This document shows, piece by piece, positions 11,601-22,039 of a stretch of 64,000 bases of DNA. The DNA is taken from positions 152,501 to 216,500 of the forward strand of contig BROG01000396.1 in NCBI GenBank assembly GCA_030159075.1, given 5' to 3'. Under the pieces are notes generated by a model. The model saw nothing but the letters and a program-made list of their open reading frames with translations. It was not told the DNA's origin and ran no database searches. The position numbers and the translations under genes are program-made. Positions within the stretch are counted from its first letter, which is position 1. The number at the start of each line of letters is the position of its first letter. This stretch comes from Atrina japonica. Its lineage: Eukaryota; Mollusca; Bivalvia; Pterioida; Pinnidae.

Positions 11601-14600
11601 ATGATTCTGAAATTAAACACTCTCCAAATAAACGTTCCTACCAAATATGATTCTGAAATTAAACATTCGCCAAATAAACGTTCCTACCAACTATGATTCT
11701 GAAATTAAACATTCGCCAAATAAACGTTCCTACCAAATATGATTCTGACATTAAACATTCGCCAAATAAACGTTCATATTAAATATGATTCCGAAATTAG
11801 ACATTCTCAAAATAAACGTTCCTACCAAATATGATTCTGACATTAAACCTACCAGCCCTATTAGACCACAATAGACCAGTCTAAACAATAGAAAAGAGAA
11901 TACCATCTAAAAACATTGGGGAAAAAAGGTTTCCTAGTGTTAGAAACCATTAGGGTTTATGCCAATTTTTGAAAAATGCCATTGCAACACAATTGGGAAT
12001 TTCAATGTAAATTTGTGTAAAAAAGGGGAAAAAATACTGTATAGTTGCTTTAATTCTGGGAGGGGATTGGGGGTCAATGGAAATACAGCAAAATTAAATA
12101 CCCGTAAACATAATACGTTATACTTATGAAGTATCAGGAAGACAGTTCGTAATTAATCTTGTGCGAAATTTAATACCCGTGAATAAGTTCCTTTCAGAAA
12201 AGCATGAAATTTTCTCCCCATAAAAATAAACAATTATAAAGTAGTAGTTTGTACACCCATAGATCTAAATGTAATGGAATCTCTTTTGTAAATACAGTTC
12301 CCACAGCATGGATTAATAATTTTTCACTTTGATCATGTTCTGTACACCAAATTGGGAATTTTTTCATCAAATTGGGAAAAACACATGTATTTTGCATTGT
12401 GAATGGATCTGAATATTGGCCCATGGAAACTCTAGAAAAATGCCTTCCTAGGGAATTGTTCTTTTGCAGGAATGAACCTCCAATATTAGAGAGCATGACA
12501 GATGTTGTTTACAAAGATTTTTATTTCTTGTTATCTTTACTTTTTACTGTTATAAATTGCTATTTATTTCAGAATTAGCCATTTCAGTTTCTTCGTCTTG
12601 ATATGTAATATAGCTATATCATAACTTGCTTTCTAGTCCGTAGTTATACACAAAGGTAAACCAAACCGTTTTGCCTGCTTCAGCATCTTGTTACAGTTTT
12701 ATATATTTATACGGAAAAATAAAATTGTCTGTTAATATTTAGATTACATCACAGAGATGGAGCTTCACTGTTCTTGCATGGGATGTAGGGATTTATTAAG
12801 CACTGCCAAAATTTACTATGAACATGGTGACTGTATTATTGTTGTATTCAAAAGTAAATGTTACCATAGTTACAATCAACACAATGGTTAACAAAGACAG
12901 AGTGTATATCTTAACATTACACAGGTCAGGTAGAGAACATGTCATTATTGGACAGGATAGGTGAGGTAGAGAACATGTCATTATTGGACAGGATAGGTCA
13001 GGTAGAGAAAATGTCATTATTGGACAGGATAGGTCAGGTAGAGAACATGTCATTGGACAGAGTAGGTCAGGTAGAAGATAGAATACGTAATTACAAGTTG
13101 GATAGATCAAGTAGAAAAATGCTATAATTTGATAAGTTGGTCAGGTTGAGTGGAGTCACTGGGTTGAGTATGTAAGGGTGAGTAGAATCACTGTTAAGTA
13201 TGTAAGGTTGAGTAGTGTCACTGAATTAAGTAAGTAAGGTTGAGTGGAATCATTGAGTTGAGTACTTCAGGTTGAGTGGAACCACTTAGTTGGGTATGTC
13301 AGGTTGAGTGGAATCAATGGGTTGAGTATGTGAGATTGAGTGGAATAACTGGGTTGAGTACATCAGGTTGAGTGGAACCACTGTGTTGCGTATGTAAGGT
13401 TGAGTAGAATCACTGGGTTGAGTATGTAAGGTTGAGTAGAATCACTGGGATGAGTATGTCAGGTTGAGTGGAATCACTGGCTTGAGTATGTTCAGTTGAG
13501 TAGAATCACTGGGTTGAGTACATCAGTGAGTGGAATCACTGGATTGAGTATGTCAGTAAGTGGAGTCACTGGGTTGAGTATGTCAGGTTGGATGGAACAA
13601 CTGGGTCGAGTACATCAGTGAGTGGAATCACTGGGTTGAGTATGTCAGGTTGGATGGAACAACTGGGTCGAGTACATCAGTGAGTGGAATCACTGGGTTG
13701 AGTAAGTCAGGTTGAGTGGAATCACATGGTAGAGTATATCAGGTTGAAACCATATGTCATTGTTGTATTGGTAGATCACATGTATTGTATATGACATTGA
13801 ATGAAATAGTTTGAATGAACATGTATGTGACATCTCTGGACAATGTGAAATTCACTGACCTACTTAGGGACAATGAAATTCACTGGCCTATTTAGGGACA
13901 AATTGGAATTCATTCCCCTACTCAAGGACAGTGGAATTCATTGGCCGTTTCAGGGACAGTGGAATTCATTGGCTTGTTCAGGGACAGTGTGGAATTCACT
14001 GACTTACTCAAGGAGATCCTGATTTATATTCCAGGAAGACTTAAGTAAAGATCTATATTAAAATTTTGGTATTAGAGTAGACACACACACAGGTAGCTTC
14101 TATCACAAATGTTCTGTAGTGCAAACATCACCAAAGGTAATTTAGTGGCTATGCTGATTATTTTGAAGCCAAAATGTATATATATCTGAAAGTGCTATGT
14201 ATAGTTTCTTCATACTTTGCTTATGGCCCATCTTATGAATGGGCGGAGCTTAATATCTGTCATCTGCTTCTTATTCTCTGATGCTACCATCTTGCTTAAT
14301 TGTATACCATGTTTTGGAATATTCCTTTTTAACTTTATGGGTAGATTATCTGAGAATTTAACTCAACAACTTGTAAATCTGAGTTCTATGGGTAATTCTG
14401 ATTTTTTTTGGTCCCCCCAGACCATGGTAGGCTATCTAACGGACAAACTGCCTATATTATTTATCAAGAGTTGTGTCCCCTTTTACCATGACTTCCATGT
14501 TTGAGTATTCACATTGTTGTGGAAACATTTACATATTAACCCTTTCACCCCTGTATTTGTAAATGGAACTCTCCTTTCTATTGTTTAGACAAGTCTATTT

Positions 14601-16791
14601 GTGGTCTGTAGGGATGAAAGGGTTAACTTATTCACCCATAAAGATATATTTTAACTGGTCTATATCATTGATTTACAGAAGAGTCCCTTATGTCATTGAT
14701 TTACAGAAGAGTCCATTGTTTTTCAGGGGTTGATGAGTCAAAGTCCCCCCCCCCAAAAAAAAAAAATGTTGCAGAAGTCAACTTATTTTCGTAATAGATC
14801 CATTATTAGAGTATCACATTTACTTCTCTATAATTAGGAATACATATATATATATATTTTTTTATTATTACCATTGAAATTTTGTGATTTTTCACCAATT
14901 GCAAAATTAAAGGGCACACAAAAATTAGGGGTTTTACAGTATTTGAAAAAAAAAATTGTAAACGCAATGGGCAAAAAATCAACAAAAACAAAAAGTTTGT
15001 AATGGTCAGTATTTATTACTGAAAAGATCATATGATTTCAACTAATTTTGTAAATTTGTCTTTTAATTTTAGCCTGTATATGTTGTCTGTCAAATTGAAT
15101 ATTAGCACCATATGTTAGTCAGGAAAGGTTGAGACACAAAACTTTTAAAATACTTTTTATTTACTTTGTGAAATGAATGCAAATTTTTCAGTAAATGATG
15201 GGTCTATTAAATTAGTCCCAATAATTTGAAATATAAAAGCTGTTTATACATGTATTATTATTTTACAAATTTCAAATTGCAAAACAAATACAAATTATTC
15301 TTGTCGGCATCATACATGTTATATATGGTCGATTTTCAAATGCATTTGTTCTTTTCAGGTTCAGGGAGATTCATACCGGTCAGAATGAAAGGCAAACACT
15401 TGTGAGTTATTTCCCTTTACGAACTCTTCTTTACCAGTGGCAGAAACCTATTTATAATGCCCCCCCCCCCCACCTCTCTTGAGACAAAGAAGTGACTGTT
15501 ACAACATCAAGCTCCCAGCACGAGAAGTGTGAATCATGAGACGACTAAGTAAGACTTAATAACCTCAATCTTGTCTCACAGAGACCATGTCACATTAAGC
15601 AATGGTCATCATGGCATTAGCAGAGAGCAATCTCCAGGGTCATCCATAATTGTCATACTGTTTTAGCAGAAATCCAGAGTGTATGTCTAAATTTGTGGCT
15701 TTTCACCTACAGATGGTGAATTGAATTTTGAAAAGTGGTTTACGCCACACTTTACCATTTTTCAGTTATATGGTGGCGACCAGTTCTCAGTGGTGGAGAA
15801 GAGAACATGGTTACAGTGTACACTGGGAAGAAACAACTGTCCTTCCACAAGTAATCTGGCAAACTTTCTCACAAAATCTGCTAAGGTTCCGGCAGAATCA
15901 AACGTTTACTGACCAGAAGTGACAGATTTTGTGGTTCAACGTGCGATGCTCTAACCACTCGGCAATGGAGGCCCCCAATAGTGAATTGTTTTTATGAGAA
16001 TTAAAGGAAAGTTTGAAGACATGCAGATGACAAAAATCGGTTGTATTGTGAATGTATGTTTAATTTGACTTAAGTCACCATTTTTTTGCTTTTACTGATA
16101 TTTTTATGCCCCCAAGATGGAAGCAAAAACAAATAATTTATTCACGTTTTTTTATTGTCTTCCTTCCAGAAATAACAATTTTACAACACCTACCGTTTCC
16201 TCGCCACAATTTAGGCAATCTACAAACAGTTTTGATGATCCAGATGATAGGTTGAAAGACTTTGACAATGAGTTTGATGAAAATCAGAATGAGAATGATC
16301 TTGGTATGACTGAAAAAATGATGAATGATGATCCAATTACGTACGTTTACAATAGTCCTACTCAACAAAACTTCAAAAAAAATTCTGAGGGTCGACGACC
16401 AAGTATTCATGATTCTACAGATAACTGGCTTCTATCATCTCAAGGTCGAGCTGCCAAGAAGTATTACGAAAAAAGGGGCTATATCACGGCCCCGGATGTC
16501 CCTGCCACTAGAAGTAGATCGGCAGATGCTCTAGGAACACAATTTGAACGACGCAGCAGAAGTAAACACAGGGATATTTCGCCGAACGTTTGGAGCAGCG
16601 GTGTTAAAAGATATGTCAGAAGTAGGTCACAGTCGCCTCACCCTCTTCAGCAGCCAAGCCAGAGGATGTCGAGACGAGAGAAAGATGTGATGGTAGCAGT
16701 TCAAATGGGAAATGAAAAACGACAGCGGGCTCTTCGCCTGTCACTTTATCAAACTCAAGATCGTCAGAGTGAGAATGAATGGGACATGTAA
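5523..16791 (+). CDS. 3' part of a PDZ-domain protein gene (spliced; upstream exons outside window)
   Basis: Gene-level entry for exons 5523-5616, 6886-6988, 15359-15401 and 16170-16791. The first exon starts with the third base of a codon. The introns then fall in phases 0, 1 and 2 with one open frame throughout, and all boundaries are GT-AG. The product has the second half of a PDZ domain (strand B onward), a short basic linker and a roughly 200-residue low-complexity tail. PDZ domains bind C-terminal peptides in scaffold proteins. I do not recognise the orthologue because the tail has no second domain. The GLGF loop of the PDZ must lie in an exon upstream of this window, as I found no convincing candidate in 1-5522. 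Alternative terminal coding sequence is annotated separately at 8951-10251. Confidence 0.82.
5931..6212 (+). mobile_element. tRNA-derived SINE, full length
   Basis: It begins 'gagccgacctggctcaatcg', has the B box 'gagttcgaatcc', shares the 'ttcggatgagaaagtaaaaa' body and ends 'gtgggatgttaaacaacaat' plus an A/C-rich tail. It lies in the PDZ-gene intron. A second tRNA-like fragment precedes it at about 5867-5927 ('gccgtggtaaagtggtagaa'). Confidence 0.85.
6213..6400 (+). mobile_element. Degenerate 3' part of the same SINE
   Basis: 'aaaatggaggtcccatgtca' followed by 'gaacccttactgcattgtgg' and 'ttcacctaaagctggtgaca' match the body of the upstream SINE in the same order, with many substitutions and a different tail. 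It looks like an older copy next to the younger one. Confidence 0.65.
6525..6730. repeat. Bivalve-type (gtccgtct)n-containing repeat
   Basis: 'ctgtgtgtccgtctgtgtgt' plus ccgtccgt, followed by 'aagtgtaatatttcaagttt'. This is a common mollusc interspersed repeat pattern, recognised from experience only. Confidence 0.45.
6886..6988 (+). CDS. PDZ domain exon, second half (alpha-B helix and last strand)
   Basis: After 'tttgtttgtag' the frame reads IDGVDIRTLTERQITSLTRA, then KRLMISVKRYVQDD, and ends in phase 1 before gtatgt. 'IDGVDIRTLT' is the strand D/E turn ('VNGVDL...T'), 'ERQITSLTRA' corresponds to helix B, and 'LMISVKR' to the final strand. It joins the 5616 exon in phase 0 and completes the PDZ fold. 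Confidence 0.87.
7105..7430. repeat. gagagaccac repeat cluster
   Basis: At least eight copies of 'cttgagagaccac' with 'ctgaccatctg' spacers, ending in 'gatggggtggtctctcaaga' plus catgttctgtca. This is the same family as 28000-28440 and 59430-59610. Confidence 0.8.
7435..7802. mobile_element. MITE G, copy 2
   Basis: It begins 'agggttgtcaactgccttga' and ends 'ttgtagttggcaaccctg', with 'aagttcagtgaattgtatgg' like the interior of copy 1. The open frames inside (7401-7810) are noncoding. Confidence 0.6.
7803..8940. other. Intronic stretch without recognised content
   Basis: AT-rich, with a gggggggg run at 8533 and a short gacagg/gagagg fragment near 8720-8765. I see no exon or structured repeat. 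Confidence 0.4.
8951..9033 (+). CDS. Candidate alternative exon of the PDZ gene (runs into a minisatellite)
   Basis: A good acceptor ('...cttcccaacag') is followed by sequence that continues the phase-1 frame of the 6988 exon: A-VDQDIGFSYFEAFEQQ and then ASRLSPFTYS-stop (TAA 9031-9033). The residues up to ...FEQQ (base 9000) look like real coding sequence. From 9001 onward the bases are the first unit of the 58-bp minisatellite. The exon is therefore either a terminal exon ending in the repeat, or the left half of an exon interrupted by the array and resuming at 10132. No GT donor follows, although a GC dinucleotide does (CAG|GCTAGC). Confidence 0.45.
9001..10115 (+). repeat. 58-bp minisatellite carrying 3' splice-site signals
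   Basis: Degenerate copies start at 9001 and a near-perfect head-to-tail array runs from about 9380 to 10105 (about 12-13 units, period 58 measured between identical positions 9483 and 9541). Each unit contains ctaac, then a pyrimidine tract (ttgtctcccttt), then acctatag, followed by ctaatagctcctcatcag. That is branch-point-like sequence, polypyrimidine tract and AG in the order of a 3' splice site. Copies at 9044-9380 are interrupted by diverged spacers. Confidence 0.92.
10132..10251 (+). CDS. Candidate alternative C-terminal exon of the PDZ gene, beyond the minisatellite
   Basis: After 'ctccagcag' the frame reads LSSRFMFGRAFLLQNNV, then LMSRKSHPRTSPPSFPG, then SQALNFTA-stop (TGA). In this frame the sequence is serine/proline/arginine-rich and looks protein-coding. 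Placed after ...FEAFEQQ (8992-9000) it gives an uninterrupted EQQ-LSSRF reading. The flanks of the array share CAGCAG, so an original exon may have been split here. An alternative acceptor, 'aaaatag' at 10118, also keeps frame from exon 6988 (A-LQQLSSRF). There is no strong donor, so it would act as a terminal exon. A transcript would decide. Confidence 0.45.
10330..11430. other. Intronic stretch, mostly featureless
   Basis: One short aggggtta element lies at about 10825-10915 ('ccattcactcctaaagacac'), and a repeat-like end near 11030-11110 has 'cgcggaaatcacaagtgttt'. There is no coding signal. Confidence 0.4.
11430..11850. repeat. 46-bp minisatellite
   Basis: About nine copies of 'gccaaataaacgttcctacc' plus aaatatgattctgaaattaaacattc. 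The period of 46 was measured between 11669 and 11715. Confidence 0.92.
12318..12435 (+). repeat. Dispersed repeat E, inverted copy
   Basis: 'caccaaattgggaatttttt' then catcaaattggg, with tgcattgtgaat and ttggcccatgga in the same order as the minus strand at 2848-2985. Confidence 0.6.
12921..13085. repeat. 36-bp minisatellite (open on both strands)
   Basis: About four units of 'gtcattattggacaggatag' plus gtcaggtagagaacat. 36 bp is twelve codons, so both strands stay open (MSLLDRIGQVEN / DLSCPIMTCSLP). I do not call it coding. Confidence 0.9.
13128..13765. repeat. 31-32-bp minisatellite
   Basis: About twenty diverged copies of 'gttgagtatgtcaggttgag' plus tggaatcactgg. Confidence 0.9.
13845..14015. 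repeat. ~32-bp minisatellite
   Basis: About five copies of 'agggacagtggaattcattg' plus gcctattc-like spacers. Confidence 0.85.
14536..14626. mobile_element. Short TTAA-flanked inverted-repeat element
   Basis: TTAACCCTTTCACCCCT at the left is mirrored by gggatgaaagggTTAA at the right, about 90 bp in all. The TTAA at each end suggests a piggyBac-like MITE. A copy lies at 60637-60722. Confidence 0.65.
14623..14740. repeat. aggggttgatgag short repeat
   Basis: 'ttattcacccataaagatat' ... 'gaagagtccattgtttttca' plus ggggttgatgag. The same roughly 85-bp palindrome-like element recurs near 10825-10915, 17110-17200, 23745-23835, 27495-27585, 40575-40665 and 55060-55150. Confidence 0.6.
15359..15401 (+). 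CDS. 43-nt exon of the PDZ gene (basic linker)
   Basis: It is bounded by 'tgttcttttcag' and 'gtgagt'. Spliced in phase 1 from 6988 it reads (G)SGRFIPVRMKGKH and ends two bases into a codon, which is exactly the phase that 16170 requires. Splicing 6988 directly to 16170 would hit a stop at once, so this short exon is needed for the long C-terminus. Confidence 0.8.
15735..15978 (-). mobile_element. tRNA-headed SINE family 2
   Basis: On the minus strand it begins 'gggggcctccattgccgagt' then ggttagagcatcgcac, a tRNA-like A-box region. On the plus strand the far end is 'cgccacactttaccattttt' plus cagttatatggtgg. Related copies lie at 21130-21290, 21370-21690, 34395-34595, 54700-54945 and 58345-58580. 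Confidence 0.75.
16170..16791 (+). CDS. C-terminal exon of the PDZ gene (disordered, acidic then Arg/Ser-rich tail)
   Basis: The acceptor is 'cttccttccag'. The frame is open for about 207 codons to TAA at 16789. An Asn/Asp/Glu-rich stretch comes first (DDPDDRLKDFDNEFDENQ), followed by 'DNWLLSSQGRAAKKYYEKRG' and then several SRS-type clusters (RSRSADAL, RRSRSKHRD, RSRSQSP) before the end ...NEWDM. No known domain is visible. The clusters look like phosphorylation or 14-3-3-type disordered sequence, but that is inference. The upstream ATG at 16117 lies in the intron. Confidence 0.85.
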
Positions 16792-17544
16792 TACATCATG
16801 TGACATCCGGGATTTAGACTCATTATTTAACACCAAAATTTCTCATCTCAAATAATTCAAATCAGGATTAAAAGAAATAAGAGACGGTCATGGTCCAGTG
16901 TTTATATCTGTAAAAGTGGCCACTGTTGGTCACTATTTCTACAAAATCCTGGAAATAGCAAGTTTTTATGTATGAACATACATATGTTTAGGATTCCGAC
17001 ATTTTTTGTAATAAACCTTTTTTTCCGCTGTTGGCTAATATTTTGTTTTTGAGTTTAAGGAAACGGTGATCCCGATAATTTTGAAAGATACTTATGTATA
17101 GTCTTATTTAACTTGTTCATCCCTAAACACACAGTTGGACTGGTCTAAGTCATTGATTTACAGAAGAGTCCATTGTTTTTTTTCAGGAATTGATAAGTTA
17201 AGTAGGTTTACTGTGTCTGACAATAAAATAATGTGATATTTTTTTTTTCTGTTTGTCATAGCTTGTGTTTAAGCATTTTATATCAGCATGAACATATTGT
17301 GATATTTTGTAGTGTATATATGAGAGAAAAATATTGGACAAAGAAATTTCCATATGTAGTTTTGTAGATTTCTGTTAAGTTGTTGAAAGTAAATAGCGCT
17401 TGGAAGGGACATATTTGGTGTGAGATATATACATACAAGATTTATATAGAAATTTGTTTTACAAGTTGATGAAATCCTGAAAGTTATGGAAACTTAACTT
17501 TTTGTATAATTATGAAGTTGATATATGTAAATCGTAAAGCTATT

Positions 17545-18345
17545 TGTCTGTGTCATACATATGCAACATATATACACTTATAAACATCAACAACACATGC
17601 ACTCATAAACATCAACACATACACAACACATCACACACACATACACTTATAAACATCAACATTATACACACACAACACACATACACTCATAAACATCAAC
17701 ACATACACGCAAAACACAACACATATAAACATCAACATATACACACATCTCACACACAACACATACACTTATAAACATCAACATATACACACAACACATA
17801 TACACTCATAAACGTCAACACACACACAAAACTTACACTTATAAACATTAACACATACACACAAAACTTACACTTATAAACATTAACACTTACACACAAA
17901 ACTTACACTTATAAACATTAACACATACACACAAAACTTACACTTATAAACATTAACACTTACACACAAAACTTACACTTATAAACATTAACACATACAC
18001 ACACAACACATACACTTATAAACATTAACACATACACACAAAACTTACACTTATAAACATTAACACTTACACACAAAACTTACACTTATAAACATTAACA
18101 CATACACACACAACACATACACTTATAAACATTAACACATACACACAAAACTTACACTTATAAACATTAACACTTACACACAAAACTTACACTTATAAAC
18201 ATTAACACTTACACACACAACACATACACTCATAAACATTAACACTTACACACACAACACATACACTCATAAACATTAACACTTACACACACAACACATA
18301 CATTCATAAACATCAACACAAAAAACACATACTTACACTTGCCAC
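17545..18345. repeat. CA-rich 35-bp minisatellite
   Basis: More than twenty units of 'acacacaaaacttacactta' plus taaacattaacac, more diverged toward 17545-17800. Confidence 0.93.
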
Positions 18346-19614
18346 TTGAGGAGCAAACAAAATCAAAAGTGAATTAAATTAGCAAACCTTATCCTCTCCA
18401 CCCCATTTACCATCTTGGACTGTTCCATATAAACATTAAACAAACCAATTGTATTATGTAAATGGGGTTGACAGGATAAGTATGTAAAGACTTCTAGTGT
18501 AATAGATATATTATTTAGATCCTCCAATCATATTGTGATATTTTTTGTCTTTCAATGCTACTTATCTCTGTTGAAAGTGACGTTCATCTTCTCTGTTTTT
18601 TTGTTGTTGTTGTTGTTGTTGGTTTCACATTTGATCAGTACTGGGTGTGGCAGCAGAACAGGTACATTTTCATCACATGACTTTCATGGAAAGAATGCTT
18701 GGTGTTAATATTGCATTACCGGTATTTTCATGTTACAGACAAACATCATTGTCATGAAATTTATGTTTAAAATTCTGTGTGACTTGAATTAGATAACACA
18801 AATATGAAAAGAACCAATAATCTTGTAACAATAAATACCTTTAGAAATATATACCGGTACATGATTTATAATATTTTTCTTAGTCAATATAATGCCTTTC
18901 TTTTTTAATTGGTCCAGCAATATTGAGCAACAAAAAAATGATACATTTTCCCGTAAAAATGATAACATTGTGAAAGGAACTGTTGGTCCATTGACATCAT
19001 TTTACTGGAATCTGTATTATGGTAGTTATTGGACCTCAGGTATACAAAAACGGAAAAGGGCTTACCGGTATTATTAACTTGCAAGTAAGAGTAAAAGGAA
19101 ATCTGACAGTTCATTAGTATTATCGTCTTAGAATTCATCAGTTTCAAACCCATAGTACTGTATCAATTGGTGATTTAGCATGCAGGAAAACATTAACAAT
19201 CTCTTTATATCTACATGTATATATGCCATCGCATACCTTCACATGGTTACCGTAGTAAAATTTTCTTTGGTGCCAACAATGTAGACAAAGTTTTCTCGTA
19301 TTTCAACGGACAAATCTATCATTGAATCATCTGGTAAGTAAAAGGGAAGGATCAAAGTCCATTATGCAAATTTTTCATCTAATCGCAAAAATACAGGTAA
19401 AAAAACAGGTGTAACTCTCTTAAAACATTATATATACCATGTAACTGTGCAATTTCTATTAGCTTTATGCATTTGTGCTAGTATTAGTAGTACCTGCTCA
19501 CCTGTTCTGTTCTAAGTCGTTGTATAGTGCTCAACAGGTAGGCTACTTGTCCGTCAGTCCGGTCTGAATAGAGTCGAATAAATCAAAGAGTTTGTGCTAT
19601 AGTAAAATCGATAT
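18346..19614. other. Stretch without recognised gene
   Basis: A (gtt)n run lies at 18601-18620. AT-rich, no exon recognised. Confidence 0.4.
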
Positions 19615-19872
19615 AACCTGGCGGGGCGGAGTCTTGTGAACCCTTTCTTGACCTGGACGAGTTTAAATTTTCGGTAATGAAGCATAATTGAAATTACACT
19701 TACAAGAGTAATCGTTCCAACTTGTAACCATATGTAAGAGAGTATCCAGTGAGGAATAAAACGTTTTACCCATGCAGCTTGTCATAACCGAAAAGTGAGT
19801 AAAATCATCCATATGGTAATTTAAAAAAGGTTACTCTGCCCTGCCCATCTTATGTGAAATCGGAGTATAGCT
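19614..19872. mobile_element. MITE H, copy 1
   Basis: The left end 'aacctggcggggcggagtct' plus tgtgaaccc and the right end 'aaggttactctgccctgccc' are inverted. It is collinear with 41075-41320 and 44230-44485. Confidence 0.75.
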
Positions 19873-20504
19873 AAATCTCATGATTACGTCATGTTTGTAA
19901 GAGATAGAACTTTTTCCACCATTATTTATGATTATCTTGTATTTCTGTTCATCATATTTCTATACAGTTGCTTCAAGGATATCAACTTTCAATTATTCAT
20001 TTAAAAAAAAAATGAACAAGTACAGAAAGTCGGCACTATAACAACTGTACATATATACGATTCAAAGTTCTTATCAACAGCACATATTATTTTTTTAACA
20101 TTCAAACTTGCAGTTTGTTATTTGACTTCATTTTGTGGATATTTAGGCCGATTAAAAAGTTTGAAGATTAGAAATTTATAGTATACAAACAAGATTCTAG
20201 CGAAGTTTTTTATGAACCAACAAAATAATAGTCAGAAAACTAGGGTTTCCTTTCATTGTTCAGTAATTGACTGTTTTTTGCTCAGTTGTACAGAGTTGTG
20301 GGCGTGTGCTATCATCTTGGTGTGGTTGAAGATTGGTCGAGTTCAAATTTGTAATTTCAGCAAACCTTTACTCACACATTAATGTGATGTGATATTTTTT
20401 ATATTTGTGTATTAAGGTTATCAAACTGCAACGTTTATACATTTTGGTCCTATAATGCACACTGTTGGTGGTTGGGAAATGAACGATTTGATGTGAAAAT
20501 GTAG

Positions 20505-20582
20505 AAGTTAGGAGAAGTTAAAATGTAGAAGTCGGGAGAAGTTTTAAAAATGTAGAAGTCGGGAGAAGTTAAGATGTAGATC
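20505..20582. repeat. Short tandem repeat
   Basis: Three copies of 'aaaatgtagaagtcgggaga' plus agtt. Confidence 0.85.
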
Positions 20583-21129
20583 ATAATACTGTATTTATAT
20601 TTTGTTTTATGTGTCGATATTCTCTCTAAAATATATCTTCCAGCTCATTATCAAAGAAATGCACAAAACTTGATAAAAGCATATTTTGTAGAGAGGGATG
20701 TGGAATGAAGATCTGTATTTTTATCTAGCCTGCAAATTTTATCAAAATAAATTTGTAAATTAAAAAAAAAAATCAAAAATGGGTACCATTCCGAGAATAT
20801 TTCTTTACTGTGGACTTCAATTGCATTGATTCATATAGGGTATTTTCCAGCATCTATACATTAACACAATGTAGAAAGTAGTATTTTTCTCGAATTAATG
20901 AGTGAAGAAATTGCTCAAAGCAGGTGCATGTTTCAAATAAGAATATTTATATGTATATATATATATTTATATAATGTATATGTGTATTTACCAATAAAAT
21001 GTTGACTTCCAGAGTTCACAGTGTATTGGAGTTGTCTGTATTTGTCCTAGTTTACACAGTATGCCTTCTATAGACATACATCAACATGTATCTTGTCTAT
21101 ATCTTCTGTACTGTTTCTTCTTTATTTTG

Positions 21130-21290
21130 TGTTTTATGCCACACAACAATTTTTCAGTTATACGGTGGTGGCCAGGTTTCAGTGGTGGAGAGTACCTGTT
21201 TCAATGTAACCAGGAAGAGATCTCCGTCCCTTCATGGTTCAAAGCGTGATAGTCAAACCATTCGGCCACGGAGGCCCCCTGTACTCTTTC
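21130..21290 (-). mobile_element. SINE family 2 copy
   Basis: It shares 'tttttcagttatacggtggt' and the tRNA-like end 'ttcggccacggaggccccct' with the 15735 copy. Confidence 0.65.
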
Positions 21291-21369
21291 TGTTGTTAAA
21301 AATTCCACTCAAATTGTCTCTTTTTATAATGGAGACATCAACCAGTCACAACACATGTAGGTTAGAGCA

Positions 21370-21690
21370 TCATATACTGAACAATGGGTTTGAGCCCAGC
21401 TGGAGTGTAATCTGATTTTGGGAGAAAGTTCACTTGCGGGAAGGTCCGAGATCTCTTCTAGGTTACATTGTAACCGGATTCTCTTTTCCACCAAAAAGAA
21501 CTGATCACTACCATTTAACTGGAAAATTGTCGAGTTGGGCACAAGACACCATTGGCAAATGTTGGCCATTATCGGCCCAGTCGAGATTTCATTGACAAGA
21601 AGCAACGTACCAAACGTGGGATTTGGACCTGTGCTGAAAGTGAGACACTTCATGGTTCAAAGTGCGATACTCGGCCACGGAGGCTCCTCA
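21370..21690. mobile_element. SINE family 2, rearranged copies in both orientations
   Basis: 'taactggaaaattgtcgagt' is in the opposite orientation to 'gatactcggccacggaggct' at the right end. Two partial copies appear to have joined head to head. Confidence 0.5.
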
Positions 21691-22039
21691 TCTTCAATCT
21701 TGTGTACATAAAAAATAAAATTAAGAGGAAGAATACAAAATATTTTTATTTTAATATACACCTCGAATCTTAAAAGAAAAAATATCACAGTTACAATGCC
21801 AGCACTACAGAAAATATCACTGACTACCATTGTTCAGAGACATTTATGGGGGAAAAAATGAACATAGATGTCAAATCTTTAGCAGAAATTGACATCTTTT
21901 ACTTATCAACCCCTGTGGTCAGATTTGGACTCATTCAATCAATAAATAGTATGGTCTTATGCCAAAACTCTGGGGTGAACAAGTTGATATTGCTGAAAAA
22001 AATTGTAAAAATTTCATTCCAAAGCATCCACTCCTGAAT

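Larger units (their letters stand above)
16792..21015 (+). other. 3'UTR / downstream region of the PDZ gene with candidate poly(A) signals
   Basis: AATAAA occurs at 17010-17015, about 220 bp after the stop. A second AATAAA at 20993-20998 is followed by 'gtgtattggagttgtctg', a good GU-rich downstream element. Short (0.2 kb) and very long (4.2 kb) 3'UTRs are both possible. The stretch also holds the CA-rich minisatellite at 17545-18345 and a MITE at 19615-19870. Otherwise it is AT-rich and noncoding. Confidence 0.45.

Noticed and set aside
12796..13127. Repeat-protein-like frames DLSCPIMTCSLP (-) and MSLLDRIGQVEN (+)
   Set aside because: They derive from a 36-bp minisatellite. There is no start context, domain or continuation.
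16117..16169. ATG at 16117 as the start of a 224-residue protein
   Set aside because: The first 17 codons lie in the intron. The acceptor at 16168-16169 and phase-matched exons upstream show that this is an internal continuation.
17544..17774. His/Thr-rich open frame in CA repeats
   Set aside because: Low-complexity reading of a minisatellite in the 3' region of the PDZ gene.
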